Shown here: positions 21,781 to 33,937 of the stretch, one piece after another
Numbering within the stretch: the first letter of the stretch is position 1
Layout of the letters: every line of letters starts with the position of its first letter
Assembly (NCBI GenBank): GCA_963513935.1
Contig: OY740769.1
Location: 31,523,120 to 31,587,119, forward strand
Direction: 5' to 3'
From: Aphrophora alni
Taxonomy: Eukaryota; Arthropoda; Insecta; Hemiptera; Aphrophoridae
DNA: 64,000 bases
Notes under the pieces: generated by a model
What the model saw: the letters and a program-made list of their open reading frames with translations, nothing else
What the model was told of the DNA's origin: nothing
Database searches by the model: none
Program-made: the position numbers and the translations under genes

Positions 21781-24700
21781 TGATGGCTACTAATATGTTT
21801 GTTTGGGATTTTAGGGGTTTCATTTTAGTACAATTTGATCAAAATAGATTGAGCTGGCTTTGAGAAATTCAGAATTTTGAGTTTTAATCTTAGACTACAT
21901 CTTCTACCCCTTCTTATAAATGATAAGATTTGTATGTAGGTTTTATGTATGGAAAAGTTCTTGTGATGTTTTTGTTCCGTTAATTTTTAATTCATGAAAA
22001 TCACCTCTCATTCTGATTTTAATTTGTGCTAATAAATCATCAAGAGTTATTATTACAACGTACATATGTTTGGATCTTTTGGAAAAAAAAATAGCTAAAA
22101 TAACCTCGAGGGAAGGAATTTTACACCTGCGAGATGTTTGTTCGATGCTATTACACTGGTTGTAATCATAATAAAACTACAGGTGTGAAAACATTTAGCC
22201 GGTCGTACAAGTGATTAAATTAGGCCCATTTAGAGATTAGGCAGTTACGCCTCCTCGCCTAGCGCTGGGAACCAATCTCTCGGCCATCTAACAAGTTCCC
22301 ACTCCACTCTAACTGCGAAAATAAACCCGACTAAATTATTTTTATAATAATTATTATAAAATACAAACACCCGATTTTAACAGATGATAATGTTTTTTTT
22401 ATAATTAGTTTAAGATTTCGTTTTACTCTATTTATTAATTTTGTATTGAACTTGTTTTTTGTAACGTTGCTTAAAGAGATTCAACGGCAATTTTATTTTG
22501 TTTCTGGTTTTTATCTCCGGCTTGTTTGAAAAGAAGTTGTTTACTGTTTCTCACTTAGATATCCAATTAGATTATATATTATTTTTTTTAAAGATGGATT
22601 GAAGGAAGTCTCATTATGGTTTAAAAACAAGATATTTGTTCTTAAGTGTGAATACTTTAGTTGATTTTCTCGGCTCTTCTTATTTATTTTTGATAACTTG
22701 CTTGTATAGGCAACTTTATACACCTAACTTCATATGTTATCTTCATAGCTATGCCTTCACAGGATATAATTTTGAGTTTTTTTTAGATCCGTTGCTAGAT
22801 ATTTAAGGCATAAAGGTTTTTAAATAAAATCATAGAAAAAAGGAGGAGGGGAAGAAAAATATTAAAATTTTAGAAGAAATATAAAAAGATGAAAGAGGCA
22901 AAATAAGAATGACGTTATTTAAAAATCTTGATGGTTTCTTATCGTTCAGGAAATATATCATATTAGGTAAAAAGGCAACTTGTACCCAGGAAATAATGCG
23001 AGTGTTTGGAAAACTTTTACATCATTAAAGTGTTGATTATTCCATGGTTTTCAGAAAGTTTGTGCAATGTTTTGCACAGTTTATTAAATTTTCCTTTATT
23101 ATTTCACAACGATGGCCATATTTTTTATAATGAAACTCCACTTTCTATGATTTTCTTACGCTTAATTTAATGCCTTGAAATTGTTGTAACTTAAGTTAAC
23201 ATTAAAATATCAACTTTCTTATTATGAACAGATTTTAATGAAACTTAGAACCTCTTATTAAAAATTTAACACGATTTGTCTAATATTGTCTAACTTAAAA
23301 GGAAAATGTTGAACAGTTTCAGTAACAGTAATTCTCGAACCTTTGTCTTGTGTTTAGAAATCTACATTCCGCCGATTTTGTGTTTGAAATTTAAATATTT
23401 TGGAATTTATGAAACGTAATCAATTTACAATTAACTGAAGATGATGACTTATTAGTTGAAACATGTTGTTAACTTGACTTATTGTTGTGAAAATTGATGG
23501 TTTTATTAATTATTGATTACGAATTCTCCACGAGCTCTACATTTTTAAGTGATTTAATTTTATTATGTGCAGATTTTAATGAAATTAATTCCCATAATTT
23601 CAAAAAAGTTGAATGCGATTTTGTCTCAAGCTTATTTAATTTAAACTTTTAAAAATTGCCTCACTAACCTTGTTTCTTTGCGTTCCCTTAGTCTTGATTT
23701 AGGGAATTCTGTCTCTTGCCGATTTCTTTTGAAAGCATTGGAATTTATAAAAAAATGTAAACTAGAGTAGGTACTTTGTGACTTGCGGTAGTACGGCACG
23801 ACTGGGAGTCGCAGGGGGTCCATGTGACAGCTGACATCTCCCATTGTTATAAGTACAACCGTGGGAGAGCATCGGTACTAATATTTCATAATATTACCAA
23901 TGGGTCTGGCGTACACAATATTTACTTGTTCACTTTTTAAAATACATTAACTTTTGAAATATTTCCTTTCAAGTTTTAAAAATAAATTATGTACCAACTT
24001 TTTTAGTCTTAGAAAAACACTTTTTGTGTACTGGGCTTTGAAGTTATTAAAATTAAAATTTTAATGTTTTGTAGTACTTGGAAGGGTAGAACGTTAATGG
24101 AACAGAAAATTCACCACTCATCCTTGACAATTGTTTTTAATGACGGCGGTAAATTAATCATAGTTTTTTCGTTTTCTTAAATTGTATTTATTTTAACTTT
24201 GATTTACTCATTGTCTAATTAATCTTCATATTTCGTTAAAATTTTATCGAAATCGGTAAACTGAATTTGAAAAATTTGACCCTTTAAAAATACATGCTGT
24301 AAGAGGGTTCTTCGTTGGATAGACCGCGATCACTACATTTTTGAGGGGCTTTAGAGCGATCATTTACACAAAGTTTTATCAAATTTGTGGTCTTATTAAT
24401 CGAAAATTAATTTCTCGATTAGTTGGTTTTATTTAAAAAAAGGGGCATATAATGTAGATTTCATAACTTTTTTTTGTTCCACAAATATACACTTGAACTC
24501 AAAGTAAAAAATTCTCCAAAGATCATTCGAATCGTTAAGGCATTACTGTACATTTGTCCTAAACTACATTCTTCCGAAACAAATGTTCCTAAAGTAAAAT
24601 TCATAATTTCATTTTCCTAATTATGTATTTTCTAAAATATTTGTTTAAATATATTAGGAATTTTAAAGAAATTTTTCGTTTGAAGTTTATATCACAATAG

Positions 24701-25964
24701 TATCTGTCAATACACGTAAGTAGTCTAAAACACTATTGAAATTTTTATAAATTTCATAATCATTGATTGTATTTATATTTATTTTTCCAGTTCTTCAATA
24801 TATATCTTTTCTGATCTCCTTTATTACTTCTTCTCAAAGTTAATATCTCAGTAGTTTTGTATTGTATCCGATTGCTAGTTTGGAACTTGATGGTGAGGAG
24901 TTTCCTTTTTTAAGGATTTCCCCCAGTAATCAGTATTCCAGATGGTACTGTACTAAGTATTAAAGTCAGGTGGCTGCTCAGGGTATTTTTCAGCGTTTCT
25001 TTTCAAAGTGCGTCTGAAACCTTCTACGTCTGCTTCCATGCGGTGTGGTGGTGTGTATGTTCAGACTTTTAGTAATTTATATATCTTGGTTTGAGAAAAG
25101 TTTATAATTCTCACATACAAAAATACAGAATAATACAAACATTAGAATAGCGTAAATAATTATTAAAATAGGTTAATGGAAAAAAAAATATGGGGATAAA
25201 TCGCTATTATGAAATTTAGTTTAACAAATATCGATTAGGGAAAATATTGGAAACATGTTAACGTCAGTTAACCAAATAACAGTGTCCATTAGTTATTTCA
25301 TAAATGGCGGTTGTTGAAAATATTAAAAAAAAAATCACACGTTTTACCTCCTTTAACGATTTAAAAATGGCCTCTTTTTAATTAAATAGCGGTAAAACTA
25401 TAAAATTAGGTTTGTAAGACCATAGAGATCACTGAATAACAGAAATATTTACTTTTCCGTGAGCTGACGGATATTTCTACCAACGCCAACTTTTAATGGA
25501 AGGTCGTTTATCCTTAACAAGGATCCTGTTTGTTTCAAATACTAAACAGTTTTTTTTTCATCGCCTCCAGTTGGAATCCTGAAGTATGAGAAGTGTGTGG
25601 GGCCAGTATTGATTGATTTGAGTGTTTGAATTTTGAATAGAATCAAATCTAAATGATTAATGAACGTCTATATGTCGGTCTGACGTGGAGTAACACTGGA
25701 AGCTGGAGTCGCCAAAAGCGCGAGGAATGAGAGTTTTTAGGGGCCTAATTATAGTTTATCTTTAGGCATATCCAGTGTGCTTGTTAAGGATATACTATTA
25801 ATTATAACAGATATGATGTTAATCTATGTTTAACAAGTAAAACATGCATCTGCCAAAGTACAACACGCCATGCTTACATCGTCAGATGTCTGAATTCTTC
25901 GTTCTTTACTCTTTTCATTCCCATGATTCATTTTAATTTGAAACAGTAAATGAAATAATAAAAC
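21781..25964. other. AT-rich non-coding DNA with scattered complex patches
   Basis: No gene recognised. More complex patches: 22120-22320 (includes CGCCTCCTCGCCTAGCGCTG), 23770-23880 (GTACGGCACGACTGGGAGTC) and 25690-25800 (GGAGTCGCCAAAAGCGCGAG then CCTAATTATAG). They lie outside recognised repeats. A ribozyme-like CTGAAGA...GAAAC block is at 23435-23475. Confidence 0.3.
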
Positions 25965-26560
25965 AAGTTAATGGGCGCCATCATGGCACTTACCTAGCCA
26001 CATCATACAAGCAGGGCCTTCTAATGTAATGAGAAAACTTTCGTCTCTTTCACCTGGAAATGTTAAATTGTATTGGTAGATCAAAGGCTCGTAACCAGTA
26101 AGTTTGTTTAAAACAGTTTTTACACAGGTTTCTGATCCTCGTAATTTTGTTTATCAATACATTCTTGACGTCAGCTAGGTCCTAGTAGATGTGTACGTAT
26201 TATTCAATCTCCACTAGCTTCAAAGCTGTTCATATGTTCAGTGACTCGATTTTTACTGGATATTGTAACTAAGAATATCACATTTTACTAGGAAATCAGG
26301 GTTCGAAACTACATATTTTAGTTATTTGTCATTGTAGAGAGGTGAGGATAGAATATTAACATGTAGAATTGAAATCTTAAATTTTTATCTGATCAAACTG
26401 TATTCCTCTATATCAAATTTCATCTCCCTATTTTAATTTTAGAGGCCGCTATCGCCCTTACGTACAGAAAACGAAGACGGACGGTTCGTAGAAAATCAGT
26501 CAAATACGGAGATCGAAATTTTTGTGATTATAAAACTTATCTTATATCTAATCTTCGTAT
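25965..26560 (-). repeat. Dispersed repeat R1, long copy (minus)
   Basis: Starts with GCGCCATCATGGCACTTACC, continues with TGTTAAATTGTATTGGTAGA, AGTAAGTTTGTTTAAAACAG and TTGACGTCAGCTAGGTCCTA, and ends near CGCTATCGCCCTTACGTACA. The blocks occur in the same order at 60265-60700 and, reversed, at 44345-45075 and 47348-47925. No transposase, RT or tRNA-derived part was seen. Confidence 0.8.
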
Positions 26561-27139
26561 AGGCTAGTTGGTAAGTAATAACAGATCATTAGATAAACTT
26601 GCCAATTTGTTAGAAATTTATAAATTGATGTTTCTTTGTGAAATCGAATCCTGTAAGCTCACTAAAACAAAAATTTCACCTGGATTTAGTTACTTTATCT
26701 AATGGTTTAGAGTGATATTATTCATTGAAATGTTCAGATTAGATTCTTGGTTTTGATTCTAGGACTGACAATTTTATAAATTCAATAACATTTAAGAGCC
26801 ACGATATCCTAAACTGTTGTAAAAAATATAACAGTTTTGATTTACTTACTCTGATGAGGTCCGTTTTGGTTTCGAGAAATTGGATTTCATACAAAGTGTA
26901 GTTAAATTTGAGCAATAGATAAAATCCCAATTCTTATTTTTTGCTGTTATTCGTTCAATCATATCCATACTTCTTTACCATTCTGTAAATTTTAGCATCT
27001 TCGTCAATAGGAAGAATGTTGTACTATTGTTCTGAATACACGGGTAAAAGTGATCCGAATATTATGTGTGACTTGTCCTTAAATGTTTGTAGAGTTAATT
27101 TGTAATTAATTTTTCTTGTTCGCTGTATAAAAAATGAAG
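26561..27139. other. AT-rich non-coding DNA
   Basis: No gene or repeat family recognised. Confidence 0.35.
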
Positions 27140-27360
27140 TATTTAAAATTAAAGGCTCCCAACCCTCGAACACTCTAATAACATCGGAGTCAGAAAATAA
27201 CAAGAGTTGGTCAAGAGAGACCTGCTAGGAAAGTTGAAAAGGAGGAATCTATCTCAAGTTTACATGTAGCTCCAGTTAGAAGCCCTCGGGATTGCCAAAC
27301 CCGTACACAATATAAGTGAGCCCGTGAAGGTATTTTTGTGTGATAATTTATTAGGTTATG
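27140..27360 (-). repeat. Dispersed repeat R2, copy 2 (minus)
   Basis: Contains AAGAGTTGGTCAAGAGAGAC, TCGGGATTGCCAAACCCG and GTGAGCCCGTGAAGG. It is the reverse of the 49215-49400 copy (CTTATAGTGAG, GGCAATCCCGAGG, CTCTCTTGACCAAC). Confidence 0.75.
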
Positions 27361-28429
27361 TTCATACGTGCATAACAGTTGTAAATAAATTATTAGTGTA
27401 AAAAAACTAAATTACTGTTTATTTTTAGATTAAATTTGTATCTATTTTACTCATTAACAAATAATCTTCGCTCCAGTATATATTATTTGATGACGAAAAA
27501 CTAAGAATGCTTTTAAACATAATCCACTAACATACCAGTTTTACTAAGGTTTTGCTTCGATTGTAGGAAAGATGCTAATTGGATAGAGTGTGGACAAAAG
27601 GCCCACCGGGACCTGTCAACACTGGCACAGTGAGTTATCCGATATGATATACTACACTTATTAAGTTCCCGTCCCGTCTGCCAGACCCGGCGTAATTTAT
27701 TTACTACAAGGGAATATTGGTAATCCGAGAAAGGTAATATCCTGTCAAAACAAAAAACACATAAATATTTTACTCAATGCCTCTTTCAAGTCGAACCCAT
27801 TCTGCTGCACCATCTTGAACTGGTATTTTCATAGCTTTATATTTTATAATGTTGAAACTTTGATTTGTTACAAGAATCAATCTTAATGTGTGTTTGATTA
27901 TGATAATATACAAAAGGTTCCTAAACAAAAGAACAAACACGGAATTGGATATTTCTTACCTTAAGGAAGGCGGAATCCCTTGTACCATGTTAAAGAACAT
28001 TTTCTCAAAAACCACTACTCCAATCACTTTAATTTATTTTCAATACTTAAGAGATGTTCAAAGTTTTTTGTGAAAGTAGTCAAGATAAAACAAAATTAAC
28101 ATACGTTATTTTAAAATTTTAAAAATTTGTCATATAGGCCTAAACATTTTTGTATCCACATAAACATTATTAAATTTTATTCAACATATGTAATACTTTA
28201 TAATCAATATTGTATAAAGTGTTTAACTCAGCTATATAAGTTGATTCCGTGAAAATGTTTCCTATAATACCAAATTGTTAAATTTTCGAGAAAAAAAAAT
28301 CTCAGTGTAAAGAAAAACTACAACTTTGATGCTTGGCCGATATGGGCCACAATTCGCGTTTCTAGGACAATTATTTATATTTTATTTTGCGAATATTTAA
28401 AACAGTTATCTTGTTTAAAAGAAAAAAAT
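27361..28429. other. AT-rich non-coding DNA
   Basis: No gene recognised. A GC-richer patch at 27550-27730 (GGCCCACCGGGACCTGTC and GTCCCGTCTGCCAGACCCGG) is unassigned. Confidence 0.3.
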
Positions 28430-28680
28430 CTCTTGGTCCTATGAAAAAAGGGAAGAAAAGAACACAAAATAAAGCCCATACCCCTTGGATTCTCTATTAG
28501 GTCGCAAGATGATAAGTGATGATCAAGAGAGACTTGATAGGAAAGATAAAAGAGAGGGATTTAACCCAAGACAATGTAAAAAATAATGTAGATTCAGCTA
28601 GGGTCTCTCGGTATTGCCACGTTCACACTTACGATAGTGAGCCCATAAAGGTATTGGTGAAAATAGATAAACTATATAAC
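28430..28680 (-). repeat. Dispersed repeat R2, copy 3 (minus)
   Basis: Contains GATCAAGAGAGACTTGATAG, TCTCGGTATTGCCACG and GTGAGCCCATAAAGG, collinear with the 27140-27360 copy. The 86-codon frame crossing it (from 28516) is incidental. Confidence 0.75.
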
Positions 28681-30645
28681 TTTAGAGATAATGTTCACGT
28701 CTGTTGTTTCATACTGATAGTTTTATTATTTATTGTCATAACATTAATTCGTTTGTTTGTTCTTTTAAAATACTGAATTATCAAATGTTTAAATATCAGG
28801 TATCTAGAAATTCCATGATACATTGAATAAATAATAATGGTAACGATAATTACATATAATAGCTAATTGATATATTAATTCATTTAAATGTTTTTGTACT
28901 GTTGGCAAAGATATTGTAAAATAAATAAATAAAGATTGTTTATTTTTGTTTTATATAAGTTAAATATATAACTTGCAAATCTATATTTTTATTCTGTTTT
29001 AAACTTGGTAGGGATAATGTTCGGTTTTCGAATTATTGGAAGAGATTGGAAAATATTTGAAAAAAATTTAAATTGACGGTCATTTATAATCTTTTCTTGC
29101 CGCTGTTTTATGATAATAATTAAACTAAAATACCTTAAATTATGTCAAATTCTAATTATACGAATGATATAAGTTTCTACAATTGAAGAATTGAAGTAAA
29201 TTGCTCTCTACATTACCAAATTTTAAACGTTTAACAGTTGCAATTCATGAAACAGTTAACTGTTATTAATTGGTAAAGGATGGTAGGAATGTAATATAAA
29301 AAATTAATTTCTTTTTAATGATTCTAAAAGTTTTTCTACTATTAAAAATAAAAGCTATATATATAAACGTATGAAATATAGCTTTAAAAGTATATCAATC
29401 ATAGTTCTAGTATTCCACGTTTTTGCTGAAATTTAGCAAACAAGGTAGATGTCATTTCGTTGAGTATGATTGAAAACAAAAATGGTAACAAAATATTAAA
29501 ATGACGGCCATTATGATACAAACGTTTAATAGCTCATTTTTCGAATCTTAGCGATCCTAATACTGTACCTTTGAAAACTAGTAAGGTTGGCGAAATAAAT
29601 TGGCGTCCCATCATGTCAGCCGAGTATTGCCTAATATTTGTTCAGAGTTGCAGTGTAAACATCGATACTGTCCAACTACTTGAAATTGGCTTTAGTCAAA
29701 TGTAATGTACAACAATAGCGAACACAACAGCTGATTCAACATGTCTACTCTATGAATGAAAGTATTTGTTAGAGAGGTCTATGTGATCACAGATAGTGTG
29801 AATGTTACATTGTGGGAGGTCTACCCACACATTCCGCATTACTTATAGTTTAATGTGCTACAGTACGAAGAGGGTGTTTATGTTATTCCTTTCAACTTGT
29901 GAACTATGGTATCGGTTTGAGAATTTGACCTGGCTTTTAAATTCAAATATGTAGGAAATAGATAAATGTATGCAGGAAATACATCACGAATAAGGTTTTT
30001 AGCTTACAAATAAATATACAATACATGAGTGGGAACTGTTGTCAAGAATTAATTATTTACGCTAATGTATTTTCCAGAAGAATTGAAAAGTCGGTGGTAA
30101 ATAATTGTTCAGAGTGATTCTAGTAAATAGTAATGACTTTTTTATTTTCATATCAGAGGTTTCCTCGTATACCGTGCCTTCAAAAAGCTCTTTTGGGGTC
30201 ATAGTAACCTGATGGTACCATCGTACCTGACCTGCTATTTCTACCTGAAGAAGCGTCACCGAAACCCTTCTATTGTCTATCTTTACTGCTCCTACACATC
30301 ACGTCTATTGTTAGATGTCTTGGGAATTATAGTAAAGCCGTCTATCTGTGCGCGCGAACCCTTCGCTACTATCTTGGCAGAAAACATACTGATGGAGAGC
30401 CTATGGGCATTGTTTGCTCCTTTCCGCACGACCCGACACTAATTTTGTGCTGTGTTATTATGCCATACTAAAAGGGATGTTTATAAAGGCAATGTAAATA
30501 TGTATCAGACTATGATTTACAGTATTATGAAATATTAAATGTACCAAATCATATTAGTGTCTTTCATTATGATAAATATAAATACAAATTATAATTATAA
30601 AATATTTAAATGGATATGTACTATCAAAAAAAATTGTATGTGTGA
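28681..30645. other. AT-rich non-coding DNA
   Basis: No gene recognised. The segment 30180-30440 is less AT-rich and is open for 76 codons on the plus strand without a recognisable domain. Its 30329-30354 part recurs inverted at 31773-31798. Confidence 0.35.
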
Positions 30646-30690
30646 CAACAACCTAAATTAAAACGACACACGTTATTCAAGAATTAAATG
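30646..30690 (+). repeat. Direct repeat, copy 1 (empty counterpart of the TTAA site)
   Basis: ACAACCTAAATTAAAACGAC and GTTATTCAAGAATTAA recur about 130 bp downstream, where the same AATTAA is occupied by a piggyBac-type element. Confidence 0.7.
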
Positions 30691-30775
30691 TATTTGTAAA
30701 TAAATGTAAGTTATGTTAATAGACTTTGTTTTTAACAATTAAAATAAACATACATTTAAATAAGAAATATTCAGG

Positions 30776-30825
30776 TGTGGCTACAACAACCTAAATTAAA
30801 ACGTAACACGTTAGTCAAGAATTAA
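30776..30825 (+). repeat. Direct repeat, copy 2 (ends at an occupied TTAA site)
   Basis: Counterpart of 30646-30690. It ends in GTCAAGAATTAA, and the TTAA at 30822-30825 is the left target duplication of the next element. Confidence 0.7.
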
Positions 30826-31607
30826 CCCTAGATTACTACTCTTAGTTCATTGTTACGTGATCACTATTCATTCGTAAATTTTACTACTTTCTGTTTTTAT
30901 TTTTATTGTTTTTTTTAAACTTTACTTTAGTGTTGACTATTTTTGTATATTAAATCCTTTATTGTTTTTAAGTGTTTTTAAAATTTTTTTAAAATAAACT
31001 CCTACATATTTAACTGTAAATATATGTCTTTTAATACCACTACAAGTACGTTTTAAAAAAAAAATAATTCTTGGAAAAAATCGAAAAAAAAAATATAAAT
31101 ATTATTTTATTGGAAAAATTAATCGGATATTTATAAAATACATCATTTATAAGTGTTTAATTTATATAAAAATAGAAAAATGATTTACAATAAGTTCATT
31201 AGGTAGAATGCCAAAAATGCCAAAATTAGAGTCATGTCTTCACTGAGAATCACATTCCTTGCAGTGAATAATATACACTTAGTAGCTAAATCAAACCCTT
31301 TGAATTCTAAAATCACGGGCCCTGGCAATTGGAATCGTTGTAGCTTTATTGTCAGCTTCTTGTTTCATAAATGTGTAAACATTTGAAATTATTTCTCTAC
31401 TTTGACTATTAACTACACGACCTTTTAACTTTGACTGTATTTCATTTTCCATTGTACATAAATAACACTAACGATGAAAACTAAAAAATATACACTTACT
31501 TAAACTATATATATATATTAAAAAATAATAATAAAAATAAAAACAGAATGTAGTAAAATTTATGAATGAATAGTGATCACGTAACAATGAACTAAGAGAA
31601 TCTAGGG
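30826..31607. mobile_element. Non-autonomous piggyBac-type element (782 bp)
   Basis: Flanked by TTAA at 30822-30825 and 31608-31611, the piggyBac target duplication. It begins CCCTAGATTACTACTCTTAG and ends in TCTAGGG. Long imperfect terminal inverted repeats of about 75-80 bp share TTCATTGTTACGTGATCACT, the CATTC tract and a T-rich inner end. The start CCCTAGA matches the intact piggyBac at 33524. It is too short to encode a piggyBac transposase, and the only coding remnant (31291-31452) looks like another family. Confidence 0.88.
31291..31452 (-). pseudogene. Short helix-turn-helix-like transposon protein fragment (53 aa)
   Basis: ATG at 31452 (preceded by a stop-free TTATGTACA context) to TGA at 31291-31293. 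The protein contains KLKGRVVNSQSREIISNVYT, then FMKQEADNKATTIPIARARD. This resembles the N-terminal helix-turn-helix part of DDE-type transposon proteins that are abundant in arthropod genomes and commonly read 'SREIIxNVYxFMxxEA'. After the stop, shifted frames give a weak continuation (LATKC, then YIIHCKECD), which suggests decay. The family is assigned from memory of the motif, not a search. Confidence 0.45.
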
Positions 31608-31772
31608 TTAAGATGTAACAAAACAAAATGGGTCAGGTAGCCCAGCAGATTGACGGTGAAAGTGAGGGTCTATAAATCTATCACTGGCAATGAAGGTTTC
31701 GACTGAAAACCCTATGTTTTTAGAAAAGAGCCCCCGCACCCCCTCTCGCCTTTCAACCCAACCACCAGCCTG

Positions 31773-31798
31773 CGCGCACAGATAGACGGCTTTACTAT
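31773..31798 (-). repeat. 26-bp exact inverted match to 30329-30354
   Basis: The two 26-bp segments are exact reverse complements (core GATAGACGGCTTTACTAT), with weaker similarity beyond. They bracket the non-autonomous piggyBac element about 1.4 kb apart. Confidence 0.85.
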
Positions 31799-32436
31799 AC
31801 CCAGCCGTGGTGGCACCATCCAGTTTAGGGAGGGACATTTTCAATATTTCAGTTGATGGACTGGACAGTAGAAGCACATATCAGTCGACTCTATCTGGTT
31901 CATTTCATTTCAGTTCATTTCAGTACTTCAATTCCGTGAAATTCATTTTCAACCTAACCCAACCTTTCTCTAATAGTTATCAAGTAGGAAATAAGTTGAG
32001 AATCTTTTTTTATTTTTTGCAATAAGCAACAGTCTGTCTACCTGGCCGTATTGAATTGGAAGTGAATGAAGTGATCATCAAAAACTAAATAGTTGCTAGA
32101 TTTTATAGTTGGAGAGCAGAGATCAAAAATGGCCCTTAAACAATCTGGTGGTGCCATCGAAATGTTTACCTCCGATATTCACAGCTATTGTTTTGTGTAA
32201 CAATGAGTGACCCTTTTCGAGTCGAAAAAGGAATCGGCCAGACCTTCATTCCTAGATTTAGGGATCCTCCTCCGATGGTACCACCCCTCTTTTGTAATAC
32301 TGTCGATTTCTGCGTATCCCTGTGGTAGTCCTCTCTGCTGTTCCAGTCAGTTTAATTGCTTTTAAACTTTAATATATTAATCATTGAAAAACGAACAGTT
32401 TTAGTTGAGAAAAATTTTAAGCTAAAAATAAAAACA
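31799..32436. other. Non-coding DNA, moderately GC-rich
   Basis: Several TGGTGCCATC or GGTACCA motifs recur (31814, 32139, 32276), but no gene or full repeat unit is recognised. Confidence 0.3.
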
Positions 32437-32555
32437 GAGATACTTTGAAGCAACTGTCCAAATATTGACTTTCCACATCGTAACATTGTGCGGGATTTGA
32501 TGAGGAAATTTTGGAACACTGGCTCAATAGGAAAGGGGTCAAGAAGCGGCAAGCT
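32437..32555 (+). pseudogene. Mariner-family transposase N-terminal fragment
   Basis: The plus strand reads CPNIDFPHRNIVRDLMRKFW then NTGSIGKGSRSGKL. This matches the helix-turn-helix and GRPR-like linker of insect mariner/IS630 transposases, commonly 'FPHRNTVRDLVxKFxxTGSVxDxxRSGRP'. An in-frame TGA lies just upstream, and nothing transposase-like follows, so this is a scrap. It is the same superfamily as the minus-strand remnant at 36430-37290, but the parts do not join. Confidence 0.7.
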
Positions 32556-32639
32556 ATTGTTTTATCTGTAGGTTATCAACTCGGAGAGATTTTGTTCAAA
32601 TATTGATTTGTAAGTCAAGGAAAGTGAAACTAATAATGA

Positions 32640-32830
32640 GTTTCAACAAGATGACACTTTCAAGATCAAACAACTCTTGTTCTCGCTTAACCCTGCCGTT
32701 ATTAGGGTATTCAAAGGCATCTATAAAACATGAGTCTCTATTTTATGTTGTTTTTTTTTTTTAAAGATGGTGACGAACACGAAATGTTTGCTATATTTTT
32801 CTCTTTCCTTGTTTTTGTTTTCGTTTTCTT
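32640..32830 (+). repeat. Dispersed repeat R2, copy 4
   Basis: AACAACTCTTGTTCTCGC, GCCGTTATTAGGGTATTC, GAGTCTCTATTTTATG, then a T-run and GATGGTGACGAACACG. Same order as in the copy at 49350-49490. Confidence 0.7.
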
Positions 32831-33519
32831 GTGTTTGTTTTAATAAATAAATAAATGAAATACAATGCACATTTCTTGGACCTCTATGTCGTTACTACAA
32901 AAAATTTTGGAGAGCGATCATTTTCTATGGAAGGACTTTTTGTATTGAGATCGTTTTTTTGAACCTTAATTATTATTATTATTATTTTTAAATAATAAAT
33001 TATATTTTTATTTTAGAAAACACTTTTGAGATCAAAAAAATGGAAACCATAATTTTTATATATTCGTACGATATTTATATTTACAATTTTTTTTTGCGTG
33101 CAAGGTGCAATAACATTATTTTATATTCTTATTGAAGTAATTTTGGTTTGGTGTCTTTACATTTATAATTTCGATTTTACATAATTAAAAGTAATTATTA
33201 CAAAAGTAAGAACAACAAACAGATTTAAACGACACCTATTGTTGGAATATTTTTTTCTGTTTTCTAATCTAGTCTAAGAAATGTGAAAAACGAACTGCGG
33301 AATTAAAAAAAAACGACTGCTAAATTTCCAAAAACTACTCTTATCGACTTCTATACAGTTGAGTAATTAGGGTACGTAACTTTCTGTAGTCTATATTACT
33401 TAAATTTGAAGAAGTAAAATCGAGAAATTTATTATTTCAATCAGATTTTTTTTTCAAACAATTCGTCCGTATCATAATAGTCAACATTGTGAAATGTTTG
33501 TCTAACAATCCACTTTAAC
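32831..33519. other. AT-rich non-coding DNA
   Basis: Nothing recognised. It ends at the piggyBac target site. Confidence 0.4.
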
Positions 33520-33523
33520 TTAA
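33520..33523. repeat. piggyBac target site duplication, left (TTAA)
   Basis: TTAA directly before the CCCTAGAATGG terminus; its partner is at 35958-35961. Confidence 0.95.
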
Positions 33524-33537
33524 CCCTAGAATGGTAA

Positions 33538-33560
33538 GGTGGGGTGTGCTACACCCCACC
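33538..33560. repeat. piggyBac left-end hairpin 1
   Basis: GGTGGGGTGT and ACACCCCACC are perfect 10-bp arms around GCT. It overlaps the inner edge of the terminal repeat, in sequence far more GC-rich than its surroundings. Confidence 0.9.
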
Positions 33561-33719
33561 GCTTTTGTTTTTGTGTAGCAATCTGGAAGGGGAATAGTGG
33601 GGGGAGGTTTGGACCCGTGTAAATTCAGTTTGGTTCTTGTTCTTCACTTGGACAGCCGTGCAGCGCTCAATCAGCTCTCTGAAGGTAATTATACTTTGCT
33701 TACTTAATCTCTGTATTTT

Positions 33720-33748
33720 GTGGGGTGTAGCACACCCCACCTTACCAT
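33720..33748. repeat. piggyBac left subterminal inverted copy (hairpin 2)
   Basis: GTGGGGTGT, AGC, ACACCCCAC, then CTTACCAT. It is the left terminus motif in opposite orientation, about 190 bp inside. It is a likely second transposase contact, by analogy with the internal repeats of the cabbage-looper piggyBac. Confidence 0.85.
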
Positions 33749-33910
33749 AAAATCTTGATATCTGAAAATCAACTTCTTATATTTTATATAAATGTATTAT
33801 TAGTTTTTAATGAAAATGATATAGCTTTGACTTAACCTAACCTAATTTTCATAATCTAATCTTATATTAATAAAATTAACTTCATAAAAAGTGTTTGAAA
33901 ACTTCTTCTA

Positions 33911-33932
33911 CATGTTTTTTTTTCTATTTCAG
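33911..33932 (+). promoter_or_regulatory. Possible 3' splice acceptor in the piggyBac leader
   Basis: A T-rich tract (CATGTTTTTTTTTC...TTTCAG) ends five bases before the transposase ATG. This looks like the end of a leader intron; no donor was identified. Confidence 0.4.
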
Positions 33933-33937
33933 ATAGA

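Noticed and set aside
26295..26315. tRNA or SINE B-box (GGGTTCGAAAC)
   Set aside because: No A-box at the right distance and no cloverleaf. The stretch lies in repeat R1, and other copies lack it.
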